DNA of 44,461 nucleotides from Sphingomonas sp. (GCA_019753375.1 JAIELC010000114.1:1-44461), one strand, 5' to 3'. Numbered from the stretch's first letter, positions 27,920 through 36,040 are shown. The notes: generated by a model from the letters alone, not told the origin. Translations and numbers: made by a program.

Positions 27920-28395
27920 ACAGGGTGCAACATCACATTCAGCGCCGGGCGCTCCTTGTATAGCCACCCCGAGAACGTGCGCTGCCAGCTCTTGTTGCGC
28001 TGTTGAACGTCAACCTGCACAAATGCGCCGGTATAATGCTCGGCTTCCCACGGAGCGGTCTGTTCGCAGGCGCGCAACCGGACGACAACCTCGCCGACCC
28101 GAACCGCCTCGCCGGGCTTCAGCGTCAGATCACGACTAATGCCGTTTCTTTTGTTCAAAAGGCCCAGAACCGCTACACGTTTTTCCATTGGCGTCGCGCC
28201 TTGCGACGGATCCTGATCGATTGGCAGATCAACCGTCACGACATCCGATCCTGTTTGGACGTCGTCCAAGACGGAACTACCCTGCGATTTTACCGCTGCT
28301 TCAGGTCGGTCAGATTGTTTGTAAATGCCGATCCCAACCAGAATGGCGACCCCCAGCAACAAAACGCCGCCGCCGGCGATGAGCCAGGGTTTCAT
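27712..28395 (-). CDS. DUF2155 domain membrane-anchored protein
   Basis: A 227-residue protein with an N-terminal membrane anchor (WLIAGGGVLLLGVAILVGIGI), a charged linker, and then a DUF2155 domain at about 72-165. Within it are KRVAVLGLLNKRNG, VRLRACEQTAPWEAEHYTGAF, and a FSGWLYKERPALNVMLHPVYDVWT segment. The two conserved cysteines (ACEQT and KSCAMSFP) may pair in the periplasm. The last 60 residues are Ser/Asp/Pro-rich low complexity and are exactly the part lying antisense to aat. It overlaps the NDUFA12-like gene by ATGA. The family function is not known. Confidence 0.88.
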   Translation of the reverse strand: MKPWLIAGGGVLLLGVAILVGIGIYKQSDRPEAAVKSQGSSVLDDVQTGSDVVTVDLPIDQDPSQGATPMEKRVAVLGLLNKRNGISRDLTLKPGEAVRVGEVVVRLRACEQTAPWEAEHYTGAFVQVDVQQRNKSWQRTFSGWLYKERPALNVMLHPVYDVWTKSCAMSFPVGGPDTVKAGSDLARSSAKKSADPDGDANNGADSSPEEAPTGSTTPSNASVSKPK

Positions 28396-28784
28396 CCCTC
28401 GGGCTTCCAGGCTTCGTAGTCACCGGTTGCCGCCGCCCGACGACCGCCCCGCTCCAAAGCGCCCGCCGGACGATAGGCGGTGGTCGTCCCGGTCAGATTG
28501 GGCTGCGCCGGCCGTTGCCAGGCACGCGCTGGCGGCAACGCCTGGTCAGGCAAATTATCGATCTGGTGATGCAGCCATCCAAACCATTCGGGCGGCACTG
28601 CGCTGGCGTCATTGGCCCCGGCATAAATGACCCAACGCCGCGTTATCCCGTTCGGGTCTAGCCCACCTTCGTAATAACTGTTGCCAGCGTGATCGGTCCC
28701 AACGCGGCGCTTACCGCGCAGCGCCCAATTGGTGCCAATGGTGGCACCGTTCCACCAAGTGAATATCGAGCCCAGAAGTCCCAT
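28392..28784 (-). CDS. NDUFA12-like NADH:ubiquinone oxidoreductase accessory protein
   Basis: A 130-residue protein with the NDUFA12 (B17.2) layout: WWNGATIGTNWALRGKRRVGTD, then GGLDPNGITRRWVIYAG, and PPEWFGWLHHQID. The family is an accessory subunit or assembly factor of respiratory complex I in alphaproteobacteria and mitochondria. The frame is open to 28997, but ATG at 28784 begins the conserved MGLLGSIFTWW start. It lies 10 bases after the DUF192 gene and overlaps DUF2155 by ATGA. No nuo gene is in the window. Confidence 0.9.
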   Translation of the reverse strand: MGLLGSIFTWWNGATIGTNWALRGKRRVGTDHAGNSYYEGGLDPNGITRRWVIYAGANDASAVPPEWFGWLHHQIDNLPDQALPPARAWQRPAQPNLTGTTTAYRPAGALERGGRRAAATGDYEAWKPEG

Positions 28785-28794
28785 GGGCCTGCGC

Positions 28795-29337
28795 TTAGCC
28801 CGGTGATTGCGCCGCTTCAACCGTGTTTCGGTTCGTCGCATCCCTGCCCGGCCAATCGACCCTGTCATCTTCGGCGATGCCAAGTTCGTCACTACGCCCG
28901 CCGCGCAGCTCCAGGACAGCGGCGACCGGTTCTCCAGAGCTAACAGGCGCGGTCGAAAAAGGCACCGTATTTGCAACGATGCGGGCAATGGTGCCATCTT
29001 TGCGGATGAACAGAATATCCAGCGGGGACGGTGTATTCTTCATCCAGAATGTCGCTATCCGTGGCGGCCCACCCCCGGGGGGATAAGGCGCAAACAGCAT
29101 ACCGCTGTCGGCGGCGATATCGGGGCGAAACATGAGTCCTTGCTCTTGCTCTTCAGCCGAGCGCGCCGGTTCCACAGAAAAACGATGCGTTGTTCCGGCG
29201 CTGGTGATGGTCAGCGTGATCGGCTGGCTTCGGGACTGAACATCCGGCTGACGGGATGGCGCGCTGCAGCCGGCGACCAACACAGAGACCAGCCCCATCA
29301 ACCAGACGGAACCAGATATAGTGCGCGCCGGCCGCAT
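28795..29337 (-). CDS. DUF192 family lipoprotein
   Basis: A 180-residue product with a lipoprotein signal ending LVAGC. A DUF192 domain follows: EEQEQGLMFRPDIAADSGMLF, then TFWMKNTPSPLDILFIRKDGTI and AVLELRGGRSDELGI. The MLF-x(n)-FWMKNT-x-x-PLDILF string is the family signature. Function is unknown; these are small beta-barrel-like envelope proteins. Start choice is open: ATG at 29337 (used) or an ATG at 29352 that overlaps the end of the cold-shock gene. Either way the gene is coupled to the cold-shock gene upstream and sits 10 bases before the NDUFA12-like gene. Confidence 0.87.
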   Translation of the reverse strand: MRPARTISGSVWLMGLVSVLVAGCSAPSRQPDVQSRSQPITLTITSAGTTHRFSVEPARSAEEQEQGLMFRPDIAADSGMLFAPYPPGGGPPRIATFWMKNTPSPLDILFIRKDGTIARIVANTVPFSTAPVSSGEPVAAVLELRGGRSDELGIAEDDRVDWPGRDATNRNTVEAAQSPG

Positions 29338-29344
29338 CAGCGCT

Positions 29345-29953
29345 TCATGCATTGGTGTCAATGACGACGGCAAGCGGCCCTTTCCGACCATCGACGATGC
29401 GCGCGCGCAGGGGTTGATCGGGCTCGACCGTCATCAAATCCGCCCGGCGCAACGTTTCCATGTGAACGAACACATCGGTACCGTCACTTTCGCGGACCAA
29501 AAACCCATAGCCTTTCAGTCGATTGAACCATTTGACGCTGCATGGCTCAAAGGGACCGGCATCATCGATCAGGCCTATCGGATCGACGCGATCGACGTTG
29601 GCGCGTTGCCGGGTAACGGGTTCAACGGCATGCGTCAGGTCAATCGAAAGCACCTCGCGGGCCTGATACCCACGGTCACGCTGGATCACATGGCAATCGA
29701 TCCAGGCGCCCTCCGGTACGCTGCGCCTGCCATGCGCTTGCAGCACCGAAAAATGCACAAGAACATCACCAAAGCCTTGCTGATCGGCAACCAGAAAGCC
29801 AAACCCGCGCGTCACATCGAACCACTTAACCACCCCCGAAACGCGAACTTCACCGTCGATCAAATCGTGATGCGTTCCGTCAGCCCCCTGCGTGTCGCAT
29901 CGATTATCCGCAATTTCGGTGGACAGTGGTTGCTGCCCCATTGTCATCATCAT
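29345..29953 (-). CDS. Double cold-shock-domain protein
   Basis: A 202-residue protein carrying two cold-shock domains. The first is at about 38-103, with RNP1 RGFGFLV and RNP2 VLVHFS. The second is at about 138-199, with KGYGFLV and VFVHME. They are joined by a 35-residue linker. Cold-shock domains bind single-stranded RNA or DNA, and the aromatic residues of both RNP motifs are kept, so both halves should bind. Several ATGs cluster at the start (29953, 29950, 29947, 29941); a GGGGGG run stands before the first. It follows recX after 77 bases and overlaps or touches the DUF192 gene. Confidence 0.9.
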   Translation of the reverse strand: MMMTMGQQPLSTEIADNRCDTQGADGTHHDLIDGEVRVSGVVKWFDVTRGFGFLVADQQGFGDVLVHFSVLQAHGRRSVPEGAWIDCHVIQRDRGYQAREVLSIDLTHAVEPVTRQRANVDRVDPIGLIDDAGPFEPCSVKWFNRLKGYGFLVRESDGTDVFVHMETLRRADLMTVEPDQPLRARIVDGRKGPLAVVIDTNA

Positions 29954-30030
29954 CAGCCCCCCGACTATTATTACGCTAGCACAACGCCCCGCATTCGCAA
30001 AAAACAACCAGGCAGAAACTTGTCCCATAT

Positions 30031-30561
30031 TTAGTCATTTAGAAGTGGGTCGATTTCGTCCCCCGGTCGCATCTGAACAATTCTGCGCGCCAAGGTCAGG
30101 TCATGGCCCGCCCTTAGCATGATACCGAGCTGGCGTTCGCGGCCTGCGCGGTCGGCGGGTTCGATAGCAAATGGCCCGATATGTCGCCGCCGTGCCAAAG
30201 CCAATGCCGCTTCGGCGGCGTGTTTGGCCAAATCCGGTGAGATCTGTTCGGTATCTTCGGCACCGACCCCATAGGATCGCAGCGCGCCGACAATGCGCCG
30301 CGCACCCAGTCCCCGTCTGCCCATCGACCGGGCCTTGGCGTCTGCAAAGGCCCGATCATCAATATATCCAAGCGCGGCAAGCCGTTCGGCCACTGATGCG
30401 GGGTCAACGATCGGCCCGTCCCAGCCGCGTTCATAAATCTTTCGCGCCAGATATTGGGCAAGGCGGCCCCGCGTGGTTGCGAAGCGTTCGACATATCGCA
30501 ACGCCAATCGATCGATTCCAGCGGCGTCGAGTGGGGGTGGTTTGCGCTTGCCGTGTGTCAT
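30031..30561 (-). CDS. recX: RecX-like regulator of RecA
   Basis: Small helical protein that caps RecA filaments and modulates recombination and SOS. The 176 residues have the RecX three-helix repeat pattern: AALRYVERF-TTRGRLAQYLARK, then RLAALGYIDDRAFADAKARSM and GARRIVGALRSYGV, with a weak third unit at the C-terminus. recA is not in the window. A promoter with a degenerate LexA-like box lies directly upstream. It heads the minus-strand run recX-cold shock-DUF192-NDUFA12-DUF2155. Confidence 0.85.
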   Translation of the reverse strand: MTHGKRKPPPLDAAGIDRLALRYVERFATTRGRLAQYLARKIYERGWDGPIVDPASVAERLAALGYIDDRAFADAKARSMGRRGLGARRIVGALRSYGVGAEDTEQISPDLAKHAAEAALALARRRHIGPFAIEPADRAGRERQLGIMLRAGHDLTLARRIVQMRPGDEIDPLLND

Positions 30562-30570
30562 TTCGCCATC

Positions 30571-30600
30571 ATTGTGCCACAGTCAGACCGGATTTTGAAC
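30571..30600 (-). promoter_or_regulatory. Candidate recX promoter with degenerate LexA-like site
   Basis: On the minus strand, TTCAAA (30599-30594) and CACAAT (30576-30571) stand 17 bases apart, placing the start point almost at the recX ATG. GTTC-N7-GGTC (30600-30586) overlaps the -35. It differs from the LexA consensus at one defined base. This is suggestive but not decisive. Confidence 0.35.
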
Positions 30601-30673
30601 GTCAGCGCGGGGCAAGGCGCAGGCACTCAAACAGCATGCGACGGTTAATAGGTCGCAATCAAGGGCGCAAAAC

Positions 30674-32440
30674 ATGGGAATCGAGCTTCAACAGTCGGTT
30701 GAGAAGGTGGTTGAAACAATGCTTCAGCCCACCGCGACCAGTGATGATCTTCCTCGCCGTTTAGCCGATTTTGATACGCTGACCGAAGCGCTTGACTATG
30801 CCGCAGCGGGAAAGCGCGGTCTGAATTTCCATGATGCCCGCGGTAACCTTGCCCGTGCCTATCCTTTTTCGGAAATGCGGCGCGACGCGATCGAAACTGC
30901 TTTTCGGCTGATCGCCATGGGCGTGAAGCCGCGGGACCGGATTGCGCTGATTGCGGAAACCGGTCCGGAATTCGCCGCCCTGTTCTATGGGGCGGTATAC
31001 GCCGGCGCATGGCCGGTGCCGCTCCCCCTGCCCACTTCCTTCGGCGGGAAGGAATCGTACATCGATCAGATCCGGGTTCAGCTGACGAGCAGCGATCCGG
31101 CGTTGCTGTTCTATCCGCCCGAACTGGAAGGCATGGCGGGCGAGGCTGCGCGGCTGAATGGTGTCGAAGGTCTGGATTGGACCAGCTTTGCCGAGCGGCT
31201 TGCCCCCGTGACCGAGCTACCGCAGGCCAACGCTGATGATATCGCCTATCTGCAATATTCAAGCGGCTCGACGCGCTTTCCGCACGGCGTGATCATCACG
31301 CATCGGGCGCTGCTCAACAATCTGGCTGCCCACGGATATGGCATGAACATGCTGGATGGTGATCGCTGTGTCTCCTGGCTCCCATGGTACCACGACATGG
31401 GCCTGGTAGGCTGCTTTCTGTCGACAATGGCGAACCAGATTTCGACCGATTACCTGAAAACCGAAGATTTCGCCCGCCGTCCGCTGGCATGGCTTGACCT
31501 GATTTCGCGGCACGATGGCACATCGATCAGCTATTCCCCCACCTTTGGCTACGACATTTGCTCGCGGCGAATCTCAAGCCAGACCCGGGCGTCGGATCGC
31601 TTTGATCTGTCGCGCTGGCGGTTGGCCGGCAACGGTGCCGACATGATCCGGCCCGACGTGATGCAGCATTTTGTCGATGCTTTTGCCGATGCCGGCTTCA
31701 AGGCCAGCGCGTTTCTGCCCAGCTACGGCCTGGCGGAGGCAACGCTGGCTGTGTCGATCATGCCGCCCGGCGAAGGCATTCGGGTTGAACTGGTCGAGGA
31801 AACCCAACTTTCCGGCACGTCGCGCGCGGAGGGTCGGCCGCAGCGGTATCGGGCCATCGTCAATTGCGGCAAGCCGGTCCGCGATATGAAGGTTGAAATT
31901 CGCGAAGAGGATGGCACGCCGCTACCCGAGCGTGCCATTGGCAAGGTTTGGTGTTCCGGACCATCGCTGATGAACGGGTATTTCCGTGATCAGGAAGCTA
32001 CCGACAGTTGCATGGAGAATGGCTGGCTCGATACGGGCGATATGGGATATCTTTCCGACGGCTATGTCTACATCGTTGGCCGGGCCAAGGACATGATCAT
32101 CGTCAACGGCAAGAATCACTGGCCCCAGGATATCGAATGGGCCGTGGAGCAGCTTCCCGGCTTCAAGGCTGGCGACATTGCGGCATTCGCGATTACCACG
32201 CCTGGCGGGGAAGAAACGCCCGCGGTGCTGGTCCAATGCCGCACCTCGGATAATAACGAACGCAGCAGGCTGCGCGATCAGATCCGCGAACGCGTTAAAT
32301 CGGTAACGGGCATGAATTGCGTGATTGAACTCGTGCCGCCACGGACACTGCCAAGAACTAGTTCTGGCAAGCTCAGCCGAGCAAAGGCCCGCAATCTCTA
32401 CTTGGCCGGCGAAATCAAGCCCTATGCCATTGCCGCATAG
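30674..32440 (+). CDS. Fatty-acyl-AMP ligase-like adenylate-forming enzyme
   Basis: ANL-superfamily enzyme of 588 residues that activates a carboxylic acid as acyl-adenylate for transfer to an acyl carrier protein or CoA. Motifs seen are the P-loop YLQYSSGSTRFPHGVIITH (192-210), WLPWYHDMGLVG, PSYGLAEATLAVS, GWLDTGDMGYL and the C-terminal catalytic lysine region RTSSGKLSR. The HDMGLVG and YGLAEATL forms favour the fatty-acyl-AMP ligase branch over plain acyl-CoA synthetases. The P-loop has His where PKG is usual. No polyketide, peptide synthetase or carrier-protein gene is adjacent, so the acceptor is unknown; a lipid-biosynthesis role is one possibility. Divergent from recX, with AAGGGCG before the ATG. 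Confidence 0.88.
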   Translation: MGIELQQSVEKVVETMLQPTATSDDLPRRLADFDTLTEALDYAAAGKRGLNFHDARGNLARAYPFSEMRRDAIETAFRLIAMGVKPRDRIALIAETGPEFAALFYGAVYAGAWPVPLPLPTSFGGKESYIDQIRVQLTSSDPALLFYPPELEGMAGEAARLNGVEGLDWTSFAERLAPVTELPQANADDIAYLQYSSGSTRFPHGVIITHRALLNNLAAHGYGMNMLDGDRCVSWLPWYHDMGLVGCFLSTMANQISTDYLKTEDFARRPLAWLDLISRHDGTSISYSPTFGYDICSRRISSQTRASDRFDLSRWRLAGNGADMIRPDVMQHFVDAFADAGFKASAFLPSYGLAEATLAVSIMPPGEGIRVELVEETQLSGTSRAEGRPQRYRAIVNCGKPVRDMKVEIREEDGTPLPERAIGKVWCSGPSLMNGYFRDQEATDSCMENGWLDTGDMGYLSDGYVYIVGRAKDMIIVNGKNHWPQDIEWAVEQLPGFKAGDIAAFAITTPGGEETPAVLVQCRTSDNNERSRLRDQIRERVKSVTGMNCVIELVPPRTLPRTSSGKLSRAKARNLYLAGEIKPYAIAA

Positions 32441-32462
32441 CCAGAGGATGTGGTGAAAAGAT

Positions 32463-32490
32463 GCGGTGATGCGATGAATCGCGTCATCGC
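32463..32490. terminator. 12-bp hairpin between the ligase and the GGDEF-EAL gene
   Basis: GCGGTGATGCGA pairs with TCGCGTCATCGC over 12 positions (two G-T wobbles in the RNA read in the plus direction) around a TGAA loop. No T-run follows. It begins 23 bases after the ligase stop and ends 28 bases before the next ATG, so it could end the first transcript or structure the second leader. Confidence 0.45.
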
Positions 32491-32518
32491 CTAACCTTCC
32501 GCTAACTTCCTGCGCGCT

Positions 32519-34900
32519 ATGACAGCGGTCGTGGGAAAACAGACAACGTCTCAATTTGCGCAACCGCGCATCGACGTCCGCGCGCTGCTGGGCCTTTATG
32601 ACCCGGCTGACGCCACGGACTGGGGCCCGATTCGGGCTGCACAATTGCATGCCGGTCGGCAATTGGCGCTGTTTCAGCTGGCCGCCAATGTCATCGGTGC
32701 TGCGCTTGTTGTCGTCATCAGCGCCCATGTTGCGCCGCTTTGGGCACTGCAAAGCTGGGGCGCGATCATCGCGGTTGTCAGCAGTGCAGCCGCGTTTCGT
32801 CGGCTCGCGACGCGCGATCGATCCTCAACAACAGCCACGTTGAGCGACGTTCAACGGACCATGACCGACGGCATTGCGCTTGGCATTGCGTGGGCCGTTG
32901 CGCCGATCTTCCTGATTCCAAAGGCCGATCCTGCGGTGGCGCTTGGGCTGTGGGTGATGCTTTCCGTCCTGATGACGGCGTCTGCCATCGCAATGGCGGG
33001 TTTACCGCTGGCAACGCTCAGCTTTCTTGCCATCGTCGGCGGGACAACCTGCGTAACGTTATACGTTATCGCCGGACCGGCATTGGCGGCGGCGTCGGTA
33101 CTTTTCGTCATCTTGCTGATGCTCGGCTGCTTTGATCGCGCCCGCGCGCTTGTGGTCACACGCGTCAACGAAATTGCGCTGTCGGAACGCGACGAGACGC
33201 TGGCGCTGCTGATGCGCGATACCGATGGCGATTCGGAAGAACACAGCGCCGACTGGCTTTGGGAAACCGACGCCGCGCGCCGCATCGTCCGCGCCAGCCC
33301 CCGCTTTGCCTATGCCGTTGGGCTGGATCCGCTGAAGATAAATCAAATGCCCATCCTGCAGATTCTGGCCGGCGACAGCTGGGAATTGGGCAATTTTTCA
33401 AGCGGTCTTCGCGAATTGGCTGATCGCCTGAAAGGGCGAGAGACGTTTCGCGGCCTGACGATCCTGGTTCAAGTGAAGGGCAAACAGCGCTGCTGGGAAC
33501 TGGCGGCAAGCCCGCGCTTCGACGAATCAGGCGCCTTTTTGGGCTTTCGCGGCGTGGGTTCGGACGTCACCGAAGCACGCGCGTCCGCCGACAAGATCAA
33601 TCGCATGGCGCGGTTTGATACGCTCACGGGCCTGCCCAACCGATTATTGCTCAACGAATCGCTCGCACTGGCTATGCTGGATGCCGAGAAATGGGGGTCG
33701 CGCTGCGCCTTCATGATGATCGATCTGGATCGCTTCAAGGCGGTCAATGACACGCTGGGCCATCCGGTCGGTGACAGATTGCTGGGTCAGGTAGCCGAAC
33801 GGCTGAGCAAGCTGACAACGGACAATGAGATTGTCGGCCGACTGGGCGGCGACGAATTTGCCGTGGTTGTGCGCGACGCAAGCGATTCGGCCTATCTGGA
33901 CACGCTGGCGACGGCGATTATCGAATCCATTTCGCGCCCGTATGAAGTTGATCAGCACACCTTGTACATTGGCGCGAGTGTAGGGGTTGCGGTTGGCCCG
34001 CGCGATGGGCGCACCGCAGAAATGCTCGTTCGGTCGGCCGATCTGGCGCTGTACCGGTCAAAGGACGCCGGCGGCGGCACCTTTCATGTCTATGAACCCC
34101 AGCTTCACCTGCAGGCCGAAGAGCGGCGCGTGATGGAGATTGCGCTTCGCTCGGCGGTCCGCAACGGCGAATTTGAAATCCATTATCAGCCGGTTGTATC
34201 GGCTGATTCCGGCCGCCTGACCGGCTTTGAGGCGCTGCTGCGCTGGAATCACCCTGAACTTGGCTCTGTTTCTCCAGCAAAATTCATTCCGCTGGCCGAA
34301 GAGGCCAGATTGATTCGCCCGATCGGTGAATGGGTCCTCAGAACCGCATGTGCAGAAGCTGCCACCTGGCCCGGCAATGTCCTTCTGTCGGTCAACGTGT
34401 CCGCTGAGCAATTGAGCGGTCCCGATTTTGTCACGATCGTCGCCTCCGCCCTGGCGAATAGCGGCTTGCCGGCGCGCCGGCTTGAACTGGAAGTAACCGA
34501 AAGCGTTTTCGTGCGCGAAAGCACTGGTGCGGTTCAGGTGCTCGAACGGGTGCTCGATCTGGGCGTTCAGCTTGCCCTTGATGACTTTGGCACGGGATAT
34601 TCATCGCTCGGCTATCTCGCACGGACACGGTTTTCCACGATCAAGGTCGACCGCAGCTTTGTGCAGGCGGCGTCCAAGGGCAAGGCAGAGGCCATCGCCA
34701 TCATCCGCGCCGTGGTCGCGCTGGCGCAATCACTCAACATCGCCACGACAGCCGAAGGCGTCGAAACCGAATCAGAGCACCGCATGCTGCAGAGCCTGGG
34801 TTGTACCAAGGTTCAGGGGTATTTCTTTGGCCGCCCGCTGCCCGTAGAAGATGCCCGCCTCGTCATTGCCCGCGACGAACGCTCCGCACGCGCCGCGTGA
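32519..34900 (+). CDS. Membrane GGDEF-EAL protein (c-di-GMP turnover)
   Basis: A 793-residue inner-membrane signalling protein. It has about six membrane spans (50-95 and 115-205), a PAS-like domain at about 240-352 (DWLWETDAARRIVRAS to FRGVGSDVTEARA), a GGDEF domain at about 365-525 and an EAL domain at about 535-785. The cyclase motif GGDEF (443-447) is intact. The phosphodiesterase signatures EALLRW (571-576), DDFGTGYSSL, KVDRSFV, AEGVETE and QGYFFGRP are also intact, so both activities are possible. The RxxD inhibitory site before GGDEF is absent (TDNE there). The net direction cannot be told from sequence. It stands 78 bases after the ligase gene. Confidence 0.95.
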   Translation: MTAVVGKQTTSQFAQPRIDVRALLGLYDPADATDWGPIRAAQLHAGRQLALFQLAANVIGAALVVVISAHVAPLWALQSWGAIIAVVSSAAAFRRLATRDRSSTTATLSDVQRTMTDGIALGIAWAVAPIFLIPKADPAVALGLWVMLSVLMTASAIAMAGLPLATLSFLAIVGGTTCVTLYVIAGPALAAASVLFVILLMLGCFDRARALVVTRVNEIALSERDETLALLMRDTDGDSEEHSADWLWETDAARRIVRASPRFAYAVGLDPLKINQMPILQILAGDSWELGNFSSGLRELADRLKGRETFRGLTILVQVKGKQRCWELAASPRFDESGAFLGFRGVGSDVTEARASADKINRMARFDTLTGLPNRLLLNESLALAMLDAEKWGSRCAFMMIDLDRFKAVNDTLGHPVGDRLLGQVAERLSKLTTDNEIVGRLGGDEFAVVVRDASDSAYLDTLATAIIESISRPYEVDQHTLYIGASVGVAVGPRDGRTAEMLVRSADLALYRSKDAGGGTFHVYEPQLHLQAEERRVMEIALRSAVRNGEFEIHYQPVVSADSGRLTGFEALLRWNHPELGSVSPAKFIPLAEEARLIRPIGEWVLRTACAEAATWPGNVLLSVNVSAEQLSGPDFVTIVASALANSGLPARRLELEVTESVFVRESTGAVQVLERVLDLGVQLALDDFGTGYSSLGYLARTRFSTIKVDRSFVQAASKGKAEAIAIIRAVVALAQSLNIATTAEGVETESEHRMLQSLGCTKVQGYFFGRPLPVEDARLVIARDERSARAA

Positions 34901-34911
34901 TCAAACCGATC

Positions 34912-34940
34912 TTGCCTCGTTCGAGGAGCGGCGGTATGGG
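34912..34940 (+). promoter_or_regulatory. Candidate promoter of tRNA-Trp
   Basis: TTGCCT (34912-34917) and TATGGG (34935-34940) are 17 bases apart. They would start transcription about three bases before the mature tRNA 5' end. Each hexamer is a partial consensus match. Confidence 0.4.
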
Positions 34941-34949
34941 CGGAGGAAT

Positions 34950-35027
34950 AGGGGTGTAGCTCAGTTTGGTTAGAGCGTCGGTCTCCAAAACCGAAGGCCC
35001 TCGGTTCGAGTCCGAGCTCCCCTGCCA
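34950..35027 (+). tRNA. tRNA-Trp (anticodon CCA)
   Basis: A 78-base cloverleaf with encoded CCA. The acceptor is AGGGGTG with CTCCCCT, the D stem GCTC/GAGC, the anticodon stem TCGGT/ACCGA around loop CTCCAAA (anticodon CCA), and the T arm CTCGG-TTCGAGT-CCGAG. G73 is the discriminator, as expected for tryptophan. The acceptor stem has one non-pair, T6 against T67; other pairs are intact. Placement just before secE-nusG is a familiar arrangement. Confidence 0.96.
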
Positions 35028-35145
35028 TTTCTTCCCCTCCGCAGCACCTGCCCGACGCGCAAAGCAACCCGTTGTGCGCCCGCGCCGCTGCCGCCGCTCC
35101 TCTTACGCCCTGCCTTGCCGGCGCTCTTGGTTGCCGGCCGCCCCC

Positions 35146-35174
35146 TTGCGCTGGGCATTGCTTGTCGCTAGATG
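35146..35174 (+). promoter_or_regulatory. Weak promoter candidate before secE
   Basis: TTGCGC and TAGATG are separated by 17 bases, about 110 bases before secE. A short inverted repeat (CTATCCGA and TCGGGATAG, 35181-35199) would lie at the start of the transcript, and a CCGGGC/GCCCGG pair at 35221-35243. secE may instead be read through from tRNA-Trp. Confidence 0.3.
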
Positions 35175-35284
35175 CGCTTCCTATCCGAAATCGGGATAGA
35201 CGCTGACGGGCCTCGCGGGTCCGGGCGGCGGTTCTTTGCCCGGTTTCGACATTGATGACGCATTGACGAGATGGATGGGCGCCC

Positions 35285-35482
35285 GTGGCAAAGACAACAC
35301 CCCTAGAGTTCGCCCGTCAGGTGCAGACCGAGACCAAGAAGGTCGTCTGGCCATCGCGCCGCGAAACGATCATGACGGGCATCATGGTAATGGTGATGAC
35401 GACAATGCTGGGTGTGTTTTTCTTTACGATCGATTCGATTTTCGAACTGATCGTCAACGCGCTCCTGTCACTCGCGAAATAA
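35285..35482 (+). CDS. secE: Preprotein translocase subunit SecE
   Basis: Single-span subunit of the SecYEG channel. The 65-residue product has the conserved amphipathic segment FARQVQTETKKVVWPSRRET followed by one membrane helix (about 30-58). This is the short form found in most bacteria, lacking the extra helices of E. coli SecE. The start is a GTG. It lies 21 bases before nusG, the standard pair. Confidence 0.95.
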   Translation: MAKTTPLEFARQVQTETKKVVWPSRRETIMTGIMVMVMTTMLGVFFFTIDSIFELIVNALLSLAK

Positions 35483-35503
35483 GATAAAGGGCGGATAAAA
35501 CGC

Positions 35504-36040
35504 ATGGCGCGCTGGTATATTATTCACGCCTATTCAGGTTTTGAGGGCAAGGTCCGCGATTCGATTATGGCGGAGGCGACCCGCATGGGGCTCGACCAGC
35601 TGGTCGAGCAGATCGAGGTCCCGACCGAAACAATTACCGAGGCGCGCCGCGGCAAGAAAATCCAGGTCGAGCGCAAGTTTATGCCCGGCTATGTGCTGGC
35701 CAAGCTCGACATGACCGATCAGGTCTATCACCTCGTCAAGAACACGCCCAAGGTCACTGGCTTCCTGGGCCCCAACGGCAAGCCCCAGGCCATTCCCGAT
35801 GGCGAAGCCGCGCGGATGCTGTCGACCAAGGAAGAAGCCGCCGCCAACCCCAAGCAGCAGATCAAGGTCGATTACGAAATCGGCGACGCTGTAAAGGTCC
35901 TGGACGGTCCATTCGCCAGCTTCAACGGCACCGTCGAGGAACTCGATTTCGACAAGTCGAAGGTCAAGGTATCGGTATCGATCTTTGGCCGCGCCACGCC
36001 TGTCGAGCTCGATTTCGAACAGGTCGAGCGGGTTAAGTAA
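35504..36040 (+). CDS. nusG: Transcription elongation/antitermination factor NusG
   Basis: Binds RNA polymerase and couples it to ribosomes and Rho. The 178-residue product has the NGN domain (WYIIHAYSGFEGKVRDSI to PGYVLAKLDM, about 1-115) and a C-terminal KOW domain (YEIGDAVKVLDGPFASFNGTVEEL, about 125-178). Length and motifs are normal. AAAGGGCGG precedes the ATG. rplK should follow, but a minus-strand gene and over 1.5 kb intervene here. Confidence 0.98.
   Translation: MARWYIIHAYSGFEGKVRDSIMAEATRMGLDQLVEQIEVPTETITEARRGKKIQVERKFMPGYVLAKLDMTDQVYHLVKNTPKVTGFLGPNGKPQAIPDGEAARMLSTKEEAAANPKQQIKVDYEIGDAVKVLDGPFASFNGTVEELDFDKSKVKVSVSIFGRATPVELDFEQVERVK

Noticed and set aside
31922..32752. Minus-strand frame across the ligase/GGDEF-EAL junction
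   Set aside because: Covers the ends of two clear plus-strand genes and carries no motif.
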